Assembly: GCA_035771175.1 (NCBI GenBank)
Contig: CM069607.1
Coordinates: forward strand, 16,438,001-16,502,000
Source of the DNA: Paratinospora sagittata
Taxonomy: Eukaryota; Streptophyta; Magnoliopsida; Ranunculales; Menispermaceae
Length of the DNA: 64,000 bases
Reading direction: 5' to 3'
Shown here: positions 46,094-57,115 of the stretch, piece after piece
Position numbering within the stretch: position 1 is the stretch's first letter
Layout: the number at the start of each line of letters is the position of its first letter
Translations under genes and position numbers: made by a program
The notes under the pieces: model-generated
The model's database searches: none
Told to the model about the DNA's origin: nothing
What the model saw: the letters and a program-made list of their open reading frames with translations, nothing else

Positions 46094-47471
46094 TGTCACA
46101 CCCCACCCTGACGTGCCTAAACCGACCGGACACTCGCGGACAAGGCGCGAATTGGCATCATAACGTTAGCAGAGTGCGCAGAAACACGATTAAGTACAAG
46201 TCTGATTTCATTAATTTCAGAATATATTTGTACATGAAATAGTTAAGAGAACATTCACCCAAAATCCCCAATGAATAATACAAATGGTACAAAATGTGGG
46301 CCCAAAAACTTGCACCCAGTCCACCCTAATCTCTTGTGAAAAATTGGATAACAACGGGGTGAGCTACACACTCAGTGGGTAAAATAGTTCATGAATATAA
46401 CAATTAATAAAGCAAACTTCATAATCAAATATCTTAAATACACATCAGAGCATCATAATCAGTCCAACATGTATGTATGCATGACACCGTCTCGAATTGG
46501 TTTGATGATTGTACATTGCCTGAGTTCACGTACAGATGTCCCTCCCCAGGAGTAGCCAGGTTTTCATTGTACGTCCCTCGTCAGGAACGACGCTCTGGAT
46601 TTACGTACAGATGTCCCTCCCCAGGAGTTGCCAGGTTCTCATTGTACGTCCCTCTCCAGAGAAATATAATGAATAGCGAGCATTGCTTCTAACTATTCTA
46701 TGAATCATAAACCACATACGTCCCGAGGTGGTGCTATGTATGATGCCAATGCATGAATTGGTCCAGTTTTTACTTAACATTAGACAGGATTTGGCAACGT
46801 CTGGTGATCCTTATCAGGGTCGGTATCACTACGTGTAAGGTTAGGACATTCAATATTACTTGTATAAGCTGATAGCTTTCAAATAAGACCAACCAGATCA
46901 GTCTCCAGTTGAGAGGTGAGACACGGGGTCTACTTAAATACCAATCGTCTAGAGCAGCACGCTGCCTCCCGTTCACTATTTAAAGTTACTGAAGACAAGA
47001 CTGAGTCTGGTTGAATCAGATTGACCACTAATATGGCATAACAACAGTGTAATACATGAACTCCAAATATACAGGCATAAGTATGACAAGTATAAACATT
47101 ATACGCAATAATGCAGTGTAAATGAAAAGTAGGCATAATGATAAATGAATGTAAACTTTAATAGAAGTTATAAGACACACAAACCTATGTTTCGTTCCCC
47201 ACCTTCAGATAAAAACTCCTTTGAAAACTGGCGCCTTCCCCTGGGCAGAACCGCATTGCACTGCACAGAGTGTCTCGGAAAGAGAGTCTCAAAAGAGAAG
47301 ACAAAAACTCAAAATGAGTGAGAGAGAGAGAAGAAAAATCACAAGGAGAAGTGATTTTGGTGTGAGGAATGAGGAGAGGGAGGGGTTCCTTAAATAGGAA
47401 AAATAGCGCCTGAAGGTTCGGGCAGGCGCCCGAATTTTTTTTTTTTTTGTGTGCAAACCTAGGGTATTACA
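46094..47471 (-). repeat. 5' LTR of Tekay copy C
   Basis: 1378 bp, normal ends. Palindromic region short (47403-47435). In sense it is followed by the primer site, but it also has a polypurine tract and 3' internal sequence on its other side (47472-47733), so it also looks like the 3' LTR of a second copy. Confidence 0.88.
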
Positions 47472-47733
47472 CTCTACCCCCCTTAAAAGGATTTTGCCTA
47501 GAAATCAGTCCCAGTAGTCATGATGGCTATCTGCGTGAGATTCACTGCCATCGTCATCGTTTGTTAGCTCAGGGTGGTGCCTGTATGGTCCCTGAATGGC
47601 ACTGTGGCCGGTGGAATCCTCAACATCATGAAACCATGGAGAGCAAATGGAGTCGGATTCGTCCTCAGAAGGTTCCAACCTTTGCTTAACAGATGGTGGT
47701 TTAGGGCTTTGCTGGTTGCATCGTTTAAGGGGA
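47472..47733 (-). pseudogene. 3' end of another Tekay copy: polypurine tract and aORF2 C terminus
   Basis: TTAAGGGGGGTAGAG adjoins the LTR. Then comes the last 75 codons or so of aORF2 in an open frame (LKRCNQQSPKPPSVKQRLEP, WFHDVEDSTGHSAIQGPYRH, ending HHDYWD). It stops abruptly at 47733, where copia sequence begins. It matches copy C closely and shares its LTR. Confidence 0.75.
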
Positions 47734-47769
47734 AGTATTACACCATAGCACTTGACACCCCTAGCTAGG

Positions 47770-48140
47770 AAAAACACTCCATGGCATTATCCACAGCTGA
47801 AGCAGAATACATTGTAGCTGGTAGTTGTTGTTCTGAGGTTCTTTGCATGAAACTACCACTCAAGGATTACCAAATTTGTATTTGCGCCAAGATAGTTTTT
47901 GATAATACAAGTGCAATCAATATATCAAAGAATCTTGTTTTGCCCTAAAAAACAAAGCATATTGAAATGTGCCATAATTTCTTGAGAGATCATGTGCAAA
48001 AAGGGGATGTGAAATTAATTCACATTGGCGCCAAGGACCAACTTGTTGATATTGTTACAAAAGCCTTACCCAAATATCAGTTTGTTCACATTAGGAGGGA
48101 ATTAGGCATGTTTTATGAATCCAAGGTATGTAATCCTTGA
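47770..48140 (+). pseudogene. Ty1/copia RNase H C terminus
   Basis: Frame with HSMALSTAEAEYIVAGSCCS, DNTSAINISKNLV, a stop, then TKHIEMCHNFLRDHVQKGD, KDQLVDIVTKALPK and HIRRELGMF, ending in TGA at 48138-48140. Only the last 120 codons of pol are present. One premature TAA. A different copia copy from that at 1391, but related. Confidence 0.85.
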
Positions 48141-48614
48141 TTCCTAAATGCAATTGTGTGATATTTTGATGATTCTTTGCATTTTTTATCATTTCATATG
48201 TCAGTCCAGAGCAATAAGGACGCTGCACCAAGTGCAGGGCGCTCTTATGTTGACATTTTTAACTTCACTTAAAGTTCTAGAACGCTCCTTTCTCTTCAAG
48301 ACGCTTATGCGTTCCCCTCTTTTTGGAGTTTCAAAAGGGGGAGAAGAAAAAGAGAAAAAAGAAGGGGAAGCAAAAGAGAATTAGTCAAAATGGGGCAAGA
48401 AAATTGGATTGTCTCATTAAGAGAGAGAAATTCATAAGTAAGGGAGAAATTAGATTATCTCGTCTTGATTGATCTAATGTTCTTACTATATCAGATTATA
48501 TGATCATTCTCTTATTGTTCATCAGTAGCATGTCTTGCATTATCATGCATTCATATAAATTAGTTGCTCTCAGGCCTATAGTAATGTGTTTGAAATAATA
48601 AAAAAGGGGGAGAT
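48141..48614 (+). other. Copia 3' untranslated region with polypurine tracts
   Basis: No gene. Four GACGCT/AACGCTC-like words (about 48215-48310), a CAAAAGGGGGAGAAG tract near 48335, and the last tract AAAAAAGGGGGAGAT directly before the LTR. Confidence 0.6.
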
Positions 48615-50020
48615 TGTTTTATCAATTACCTCTGAGGTTGGATATTTTGATGATTACAAACCACATTCCATATTAATTTATTATTTGACAAAGAGTTCTC
48701 AAGCTTAAATGATATGAAGTCTATCCAATCAAGTGAAGCTCAAGTCAAAACAAGGGAGAACATTCTTCAAAGCACTGTTCATGATGTTGCTTACACTTTT
48801 AATGCATCAAATGTTTTTAGGATTGTAGAACTCCATACTAGAATGTTTAGCAAAGTTCAAATCACTCCAAAATCAGTTTTCAAAAGCTCATAACTTTTTT
48901 AGATTTGAATTTTTATGAAATAATTTTCAAAATAAATTTTATTGATTGTTTTGACGAGAACTTCAAATGTTTCAAGAAGTTTTAAAATGTTTGACTTAAT
49001 CTAAAATGATTTCAAGATGATTTGATTTGTCGGATCTTTCAAAATTTCAAAAACTCAAATTTTGTATCAGTCGAGCAGGATGCTCAAGTAGTAGCCAGTT
49101 ATCTAATATTTCAGGTCAGTACTGCAAGACGCTCATGATTTTACAAAAAATTCTGAAACGGTCAATGAGGGCACTCATTCATGAGTAGGATGCTCACTCT
49201 TTCTGAAAAATTTTCTAAGATAGTTCATGAGGACGCTCATCAGTCTGACTGAGACAAAATTGTCTCTCAGGTTGACGAACTGCAGGATGCTCACTAGAGA
49301 GTAGGACGCTCATGTGCTAAATGAACATTTGGTTTTTTCATGGTAGCAACGACCTCCTCGAATAGCAAGACGCTCACCTAGCTATGTCAAACGAAACTGA
49401 CATCTGAAGCGTGTGAGGACAGTTCTGATTCACTTGCTATTTTGGTGAAAATGTTTTTTGACAGAAATCTTCAACGGACTTGTTTATACCATGTCAATGA
49501 AAGCTTATATCCTTAGAATTTGAATTTCAAACTATTCTTTCAAGGTTTTTGGGAGATTGAAACCCTAACACTCTTCTATAAAATAAGAACTTTGGCATTC
49601 TCAAAAGAGAGGACAAAAAAACTTGAAAAAATTTGTGCCAAAACTCTTTGAAATTTAGTCTCGTATTTTTGTGAAAATAATTGTGAAAAGAGAAATATTT
49701 TTATCTGAGATTTGAAAAATCTTTTCCTTGGATTTGAGAGCTTAAACTTTCATCTTTTGAATCAAAATCCAAAGGAGGTGAAGAAGAGCATAACTTCACA
49801 TTTTCAACAGCGCCTAAACTTTTCAATCTTGTTGAACATACTACTGTGGAGTTCATAATTGTTATGTAACTATTTCTATTGATTTGTGGTAAAAAAAATC
49901 AATTCATCTTTCTATATTTCATTTGTAAAGTGACGGGGAGTCACTAAGTAGAGCTAGTGTTAGCTCAAGGTGTAAAGGTTGTTCTCACTGATATATTGAT
50001 TATTTCTCCAATTAAAGCAT
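48615..50020 (+). repeat. Copia 3' LTR, 3' end missing
   Basis: Starts TGTTTTATCAATTACC, with TTTTGATGATTACAAACCACA shared with the LTR at 13270. TATA box CTATAAAATA at about 49576. Eight RGGACGCTCA-type words lie upstream of it (49075-49390). The usual CACCCCC ending is not found; similarity to copia LTRs fades near 50020, where the Athila-like LTR appears to begin. Confidence 0.65.
49075..49390 (+). repeat. Recurrent RGGACGCTCA words in copia LTR
   Basis: Eight near-copies (AGGATGCTCA, AAGACGCTCA, AGGACGCTCA and so on), spaced 20-70 bp, upstream of the TATA box. The core GACGCTC also occurs in the 3' untranslated region before this LTR. Compare GGAACGYGCTCC in the LTR at 17370. Confidence 0.6.
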
Positions 50021-50532
50021 TCATTTTATTAAAATAAATCATAAAAACATAATGAAATGTCCAAAAATAAGGTTTCATTCACAATTTCATAATTTTGGTG
50101 ATTTTGGACAAATATAAGGCTTTTTGTGGTTTAAGGAATAATAATAAAATACACAAGTGGATACTCTTCCATGAACAATTGATGTTTTGTTTATATTTAT
50201 TTATTTATTAAAGTGGTGTTTGATGTCTTAATTAAGTTAATTAATTTATTTATTTCATTTTTCAGGATTAAATAATGGAAGCCCACATGGAAGGTTGAGT
50301 ATTGGATAAAATAAAGAATGGAGCACTCTATCAATGGGTCTCAACAACTCAAAGAAAAATAGATTTTAGGGTTAAAAAAAAAAAAAACTCTCAAGGGGAA
50401 CGTAGAAAAGAAAAGAAGATAGATATGGAAAGCCGAGAAAATAAGAACGTTGGGGCGCAGAAAAGATTGGGGATAACAACAGATTTGGGGATCTCGTTCT
50501 TTTCAAATGGGAGAAGAAAAAAAGGCAGCAGT
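50021..50532 (+). repeat. Athila-like LTR, left segment
   Basis: No gene. AT-rich, with ATATAAGGCTTTTTGTGG and a purine-rich stretch near 50390-50530. It is assigned to the LTR that resumes at 61793 because Tekay copy D lies between with near-matching GCAGT/GCAGC flanks. The LTR start is not resolved (somewhere near 50020-50100). Confidence 0.45.
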
Positions 50533-51847
50533 TGTCACACCCCGCCCGGGTGCTCTTAAACGGCGGAACACTCACAGGCGGGGCGCAAATGCATTATAAC
50601 AATAACCGAGTGTGCAGGAACACAATGGAGTACAAATTTGATTATATTAATTTCAAAATGTGACTTTGTACAAAATATGATTGAGGGAAAATCCTCCCAA
50701 AATCTCCTTATAATTAACAAGGTTACAAAATATGGGCCCAAAAACCTCAACTCAATCCACCCTAATCTCTTGAGAAAAATTGGATAACAACGGGGTGAGC
50801 TACTCGCCCAGTGGGTAAAATAGTTTGTGAATATAACAATTAATAAAATAAACTTCATAATCAAATATCACATAAACATAACAAGCATCATAATCAATAC
50901 AACATGTATGTATGCATGACATTGTCTTGTAATGGTTCCATGATTGTACGTCGCCTGAGTTCATGTACAAATGTCCATCCCCAGGTAAAGCCGGGTTCTC
51001 ATTGTACATCCCTCCTCAGGAGAGACCCTCTGGATTCACGCACAGATGTCCATCCCCAGGTAAACCTAAGTTCTCACTGTACGTCCCTCTCCAAAGAAAT
51101 ACCAATAATAGTGAGCATTGCTTCTAACTATTTTGTAGATAATAAACCACTTACGTACCTAGGTAGTGCTTATGTATGATGCCAATGCATGAGCAGGTTC
51201 GGTCTTTACTAACATTAGACAGGATTTGGCAACGTCTGGTGATTCTTATCAGGTCAGTATCACCACGTGTAAAGTTAGGATGTTCAGTATCACTTGTACA
51301 AGCTGATCGCTTTCAAATAAGAACAATCAGATCAGTCTCCAGTTTTAGAGGTGAGACACGAGCTCTACTTAAGTACCGATCGTTTAGAGTAGCACGCTAC
51401 CTCTCGTTCACTATTTAAAGTTACTGAGGACAAGACAATGTCTGGTTGTGTCAGATTGACCACTAATCTGGCACAGTAACAGTGTAATACATGAACTCCA
51501 AATATACAGGCATAAGTATGACAGGTATAAACATTATACGCAATATAATGCAGTGTAAATGAATAGTAGATATAATGACAAATGAATGTAAACTTTAATA
51601 AAAGTTATAAGACACGCAAACCTATGTTTTGTTCCCCACCTTCAGATAATAACCCCTTCTAGAACTGGCACCTTCCCCCGAGCAAAATCGCTTTGCACCA
51701 CGAAGAGAGTCTCGAAAAAAGAGTTTCAAAGAGAAGAAAAACTCAAGGAGAGTGAGAGAAAGAGAAATCAGCAAGAATTTTAGTGTGAAAAATACCAAAG
51801 GCACGAAGTTCAAATAATTTTTTTTTGTGCAATCTTAGGGTATTACA
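50533..51847 (-). repeat. 3' LTR of Tekay copy D
   Basis: 1315 bp with normal ends (sense TGTAATACCCTAAG to GGGTGTGACA). The palindromic modules are almost lost: only one CGAAGTTC remnant near 51800. Confidence 0.88.
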
Positions 51848-51882
51848 CTCTACCCCCCTTAAAAGGATTCCGCCCTCGAAAT

Positions 51883-52398
51883 TCAGTCTGTGTAGTGATG
51901 ATTGTTGTCTGCGTGGGATTCACATTCGTCGTCATTACTGGAAAGGTTATGGTAGTGCCTGTAAGGCCCCCGAATACCACTGTGGCCGATGGAATCCTTT
52001 ATATCATCAAATAATGGAAATCAAATGGAGTCGAATTCGTCCTCAGAAGGTTTCAACATTTGCCTCACAGATGGTGGCGTAGGGCTCTACAAGTTGCAGC
52101 GTTTCAAGGGAGGTAGTTTGAGCGGCAGAATGTTTTTTCGTGTTGTTACTCGAATCCAGCCCCATGGCAATTTTGGTAAGAGATCTTGCCAGGATGAGAG
52201 CACAGGATTGTTTCAGCCAAAATTATTACGAAAAATTCATGCACACTCTGGCGATAAGTATCGTTGTCTATGGGGCAATGGAGTTGGTGATGCAAAGTAG
52301 TTGTGGCTTGACTCAGATCTTGAAGGAGTCGCCAGAGGTTGCCAAAGAGGCCATTCCGTGTATGCATCATTACCTCCATTGGTATTATTTTCAAACAT
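51883..52398 (-). pseudogene. aORF2 of copy D
   Basis: Starts MFENNTNGGNDAYTEWPLWQ with TAG directly before the ATG. Keeps SPTPLPHRQRYLSPE, KLPWGWIRVTTRKN, LKRCN and a diverged GHSGIRGPYRHYHN, with an acidic/His-rich tail (HADNNHHYTD). At least four stops. It is the most diverged of the long copies, which shows that the ORF predates the split of the subgroups. Confidence 0.68.
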
Positions 52399-52492
52399 CT
52401 ACGTAGTTATTTAAATGAAAGAATATATTAATATATTGTAAATAAAATTCCATCATTTTATTAATAAGTGAAAAGTACAATGTATCACATCA

Positions 52493-55262
52493 TCAATTAT
52501 TACTAGAAAACAATTCAGGGTATTTCTATTAAATTGTTGCCTCTAGTTCCCATGTTGCTTCCTCTAAGTGGTGATCCCAGAGCACTTTCACAAGTGGTAT
52601 GCAACGTCGCCTTAGTTCTTGAGTTTTTCTATCCAGAATTTTGTATCGCATTCTCCTGATACTTGTTTCCTTCCTCAACCTGAACCTCGATCAGAGGGAT
52701 GATATGCCAAGGATCAGGACGATACTTTCGAAGCATGGATACGTGAAAAATGTCATGAACCTTAGACATTGACGATGGAAGGGATAGACGATAGGCTAGT
52801 TTTCCAATACGTTCAATAATCTGAAATGGACCGATATACCGTGGGGAGAGCTTTCTTTTGATCCCAAAGCGTTTGACACCTCTTGAAGGCTGAGCTTTTA
52901 GGAAAACCAAGTCCCCCTTGTCAAATTCTAAAGGTTGTCTTCGCTTGTTAGCATAGCTCTTCTGGCGACTTTGTGCAACATGAAGTCTTTCCTTTAATAG
53001 TGTGATCTTCTCACAAGTCTCTTGAATTAGTTTAGGCCCCAACTGCAGTCAATCTGCCATATCTAACCAACAAACCAGAAATCTGCAAGGGCGACCATAG
53101 AGAGCCTCGTACGGTGCCATGTCGATACTAGTTTGGTAGCTGTTGTTGAATGCAAACTCAACTAAATGTAAGTGTTTTGCCCATCCGTCATGAAAATCCA
53201 AAATGCAACAACGTAACATGTCCTCCAAGATCTGGATAAGACGCTCTAACTGCCCATCAGTCTGAGGGTGAAAGGTTGTGCTCATGGTGATCCTGGAGCC
53301 CATTCGACTTTGGAAGTTCTGCCAAAATTTTGATATGAATCGAGGGTCTCGATCAGAGACAATCGTGAGTGGTATGCCATGGAGGCGTATGATCTCTCTT
53401 TCAAACAATTTGGCAAGCTTGGCGGGGTTATCCGTGAACTTTTTTGGTAAAAAGTATGCAGACTTTGTAAGTATGTCAATGATAACCCAGATTTCATCTT
53501 GCCCTTTATTATTTCGAGGAAAGGCTATAACAAAATCCATTGTAATGTTCTCCCACTTCCATTGTCCAATAGGTAAAGGCTGGAGAAGTCTAGAGGGTAG
53601 TTTGCATTCTGCATTTACTTGCTGGCAAATGAGACATCTAGCAAAGAAGTCTGCAATCGCCTTCTTCATTCCAGAAAATCAAAATTATCGCTTGACATCC
53701 TTGTACATCTTGCCTCCCTCAGGATGCATAGTGAACCTCAAATAGTGCATTTCAGTGAGCACTTCTTTCCAAACCTTACGATCGTTTGGTAGACATAGAC
53801 GTTTTTTGTAGAAAATGGCCCCATCTTCAGAGACTGACCAGTGAGGAAGGTCATGTCTGCTGAGTAGAAGTCCTCGTTCCTTCATTAACATAGGGTCATT
53901 GGCCTAAGCTACTAAAATCTTTCGAACTAGCTCAGAGTTGGCTGATAATTGAGAGAGTCGTGATCTTCCTCCCTCCTCAATCAGTTGTAGGTTAAAATTC
54001 TCCATCTTTGTAGCCAACTTCCCCGTCTCAAAGTTAAGAATGAAAGCAACATAAGATTTTCTACTCAGGGCATCTGCGACAACATTGGCCTTACCGGGAT
54101 GGTACTGGAGTTGAAAGTCATAATCTTTCAAGAATTCCAACCATCGTTTTTGGCGGAAGTTTAGTTTTCTCTTAGTGTAGATGTATTTAAGACTCTTATG
54201 ATTCGAGCAGACCCCAAACCGCTCAACAAATATGTAATGACGCCATAACTTCAGTGCAAATACGACAGCTGCAAGTTCCAAGTCATGCGTCGGGTAATTA
54301 CCATCATGAATCTTCAGTTGCCTTAAAGCATATGCAACAACTTGACCTTCTTGCATTAGTACTGCACCTAAGCCTTGGAGAGAGGCTTTGATGTATAATG
54401 AAAATCCAACTCCATTTCTTTGAGTGATTAGTACCAGTGCTATCGTGAGGCGTTTCTTCAATTCCTGAAATGACGATTCACAGGTGGGATTCCAGATGAA
54501 TCGAATGTCTTTCCGAGTGAGCTTGGTCATAGGTTCAGCAATCTTTGTGAAATCCTTGATTAAGCGTCTGTAGTAGCCAGCCAAACTAAGAAAACTCTGT
54601 ATTTGAGTAACTGTTGTGGGCTGCTTCCAGTTTAAAATTGCTTCAACCTTTGAAGGATCCACCTCAATGGCATTGCCTGAAACCACATGACCAAGGAATT
54701 GAACTCACTTCGCCCAAAATTCTTCTTACTCAACTTTGCATACAACTGGTGGCTTCTCAAAGTCTGGAGGACAATCCTGAAATGTATCTTATGGTCTTCC
54801 TCGGTTGAGGAATATGTCAAGATATCATCGACAAAGACCACCAAGGGATAGAGCTCGAAGTTGTGCCTTGAGAAGTGCAACAATTAAGTTGTGTATCCAT
54901 TTCCTCATTTCCTAAATCTTGACAAACTCCCCAGTAGGCAAGGATAACTAAACTTGCTTCTTGAAACAATCGATCTTTGCATTCAGAGGTGCGAGCCAGT
55001 CCATGCCGAGGATGATGTCGAAGTCTTCAATGTCCATCACAAAGAGATATGCATATATTATCTGTTCTGACATTTGAAGCTCACATCGAGAACACTACAA
55101 ATTCACGTCAGTACCAGATCCTAATGGTGATGTGACATGGATTGTGATGTCTGTGGGTTCAGGATGCAACCCTAAATGGCTTACCAATGCAGAAGATATA
55201 AAGGAAATCGTAGCACCCGAATCGAACAAGACATGCACCATTGTATTGAACAAGGAAAATGT
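52493..55262 (-). pseudogene. pol of Tekay copy D with a deletion in RT
   Basis: Protease VHVLFDSGATISF (about 55230) and its C-terminal part to about 54850. Sequence then jumps from the ALSLG phrase straight to FVDD (54835-54824), missing the first half of RT. RNase H and the DALSRK region (54440-54050), integrase zinc region and core (53745-53049), chromodomain (to 52493). Open stretches: 53904-54686, 53049-53669, 52629-53042. Inactive. Confidence 0.88.
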
Positions 55263-56588
55263 ACATTCGACTACATTGTTGTTTGGGAGGGGTTGTTGAG
55301 TGATGAAAAATTCTCTACCTTGGTTTCGTTGCCTCTGGTTCTGCCTAAGTTGGGCATTAGTAGCATGTGGGGCTTGTTGGACTGGAACAACGGGAACAGG
55401 TTGCCACGGTTATTGATGGTGGAGGCAGGCATTTCTTACATGGCCCTGTTAGCCGCAGTTGTAACAAGTCAGCCTCTGTTGCTAAGGCACCTGTTCCTGG
55501 TTCTGATGGCCATGTTGATTGCGGTGCTGACCATCACCCCTGTCATTATCGTTTTGATGGCCACCCCTTCGATTACGACCTCCTCGGCCATGATTGTGAA
55601 AACCCTGATGGCCCGGGTTAGACAGTTCATTCGGAGGTGCCGTGGCCTCATTCTTCTGAATGGGGGCCGGGAGGGCTAGGTTTTGATTATAGTAGGGATT
55701 CTTCTTGTTGCCCTGCTGCGAGCCCTGTTGGGAAAACGTTGTAGGCCATTTTTCCCTATTCATTCTCTGCTCCTGCTCAAAGCTCATGGCCTTGTCAATG
55801 ACCTCCCTGTAAATCTTGAGATCCAAGATCATCAGGGCTTGTCGGATGTCAGGACGAAGGACGTATTAAAATTTCTTGATCTTATCTTGTTCCTTTGAGA
55901 TGGTGGAGAGAGAGTAGACCGATATTTATTTGAACCTGACAACATACTCTCTGACTGTTATGCTGCCCTGGTATAGCCTGGCGAACTCTTGGCGCTTCTG
56001 CCTCTTCACAATGCCAGGAAAATACTCATCGATGAACAATGACTCGAACTGCTGCCAAGTCATGTATGCTACATTAGTCCTCGGGCCTTCCTTCACTGTT
56101 ATCCACCATGTATTTGCTCCACCAACAAGTTGGTAGGACGCAAGTAGAATCTTTCGACCCTCTTCGACTCTCATAGTCTCGACAGCCTACTTTGACTCAT
56201 CAAGCCATTTCTGCGCCTCTTCCACATCAGTGGTACCAGCAAAAGTAAGGGGTTGTAGCCTCTTGTACTTCGTGATCTGGTCAATTTGGCTTTCCGACCT
56301 AGATCATACAAGTGCTTATACAGTAACTACTTGGTTGGTCGCAATCTCACGAACGCCCGTCGGAACAGTTACCTTCATCGCCTCGATAAATCCAGCGAAA
56401 AAGACTTCCATGCTCGAAGGCATGACAAAGTATGTGGGCTGAGGTGGCACTGCCTGCCCAAACGTAGTAGCAGTGTCATGTGTGGCCTATTCTGTCCTCG
56501 GAGGCGGCGGTTCCTGATTTTGAACTACAGGAGGCGCCTCCTTTGCTGGACGGACTGTGCGTGACCTGCCTCTCTTCTTAGTTTACAT
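55263..56588 (-). pseudogene. gag of Tekay copy D
   Basis: ATG at 56588 followed by TAA, then TKKRGRSRTVRP. Core: YKRLQPLTFAGTTDVEEAQK, WWITVKEGPRTNVAYMTW, REYVVRFK. Stops and a frameshift near 55870; Gly/Arg/Asn-rich region; the zinc knuckle carries an in-frame TAA after CYNCG (about 55455). Confidence 0.85.
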
Positions 56589-57115
56589 TTTCTCACTGGC
56601 AAGGAGAAAAAAAAACCATGATTTAGGAACTATAGCCAAGTATAATGTTATGATATTCTCAGCAATATCATAATCTAATGTTCTATCGCAATCTTATGTA
56701 TTCAAACTCTTTCGCTTAGTCTTTCTGACTATTATCCAAGTTCGTGTGTCCCATACTACATGAATTTAGTAATAAAGGGTTCAACCAAGTTAAGTTGTAA
56801 GAACACGGTATCTACGAAACATCGGCTGGAGAGGAGTTCACTAATAGTATCATCTAAATTTACTCGTCCCATACCGTGTAAACTTAGTGATAATGTTAGA
56901 AATACAACATTTTCCAAATGTTTCTTTTCACACAAGGTCGTGCATTTTCTTACTTCCACATTTTATTTAGTATCTTCCAATTTTGTTGTGTCCCATACCA
57001 CTCCAAAGTTAGTGATAGAAAAGAAATAATGGCTGTAAGTCGGCCCACCAAACATAATCTCAAACAAACAATTCATTTATTAAAAAGAAAACAATTACAA
57101 CGCTAGTAATCATTC
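56589..57115 (-). other. Conserved spacer between aORF1 and gag (copy D)
   Basis: Shorter (about 530 bp) because part near 56660-56680 is missing. All three GGTATGGGAC positions remain (reverse complement near 56748, 56866 and 56990). Ends in a T-rich CCTTGCCAG run (AG 56596-56597). Confidence 0.6.

Larger units (their letters stand above)
33621..47471 (-). mobile_element. Tekay/Del-type chromovirus copy C with accessory ORFs and a nested solo LTR
   Basis: Minus-strand element of about 13.9 kb (about 10.9 kb without the inserted solo LTR). LTRs 33621-35058 and 46094-47471, polypurine tract, primer site and the full internal order are present. The flanks GCCAT (left) and CTCTA (right) do not match, and the right flank is Tekay 3' sequence, so the copy is recombinant rather than a clean insertion. 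Confidence 0.9.

Noticed and set aside
50302..50559. 85-codon plus-strand frame
   Set aside because: Lys-rich, crosses from an Athila-like LTR into the Tekay LTR; a chance frame over a junction.
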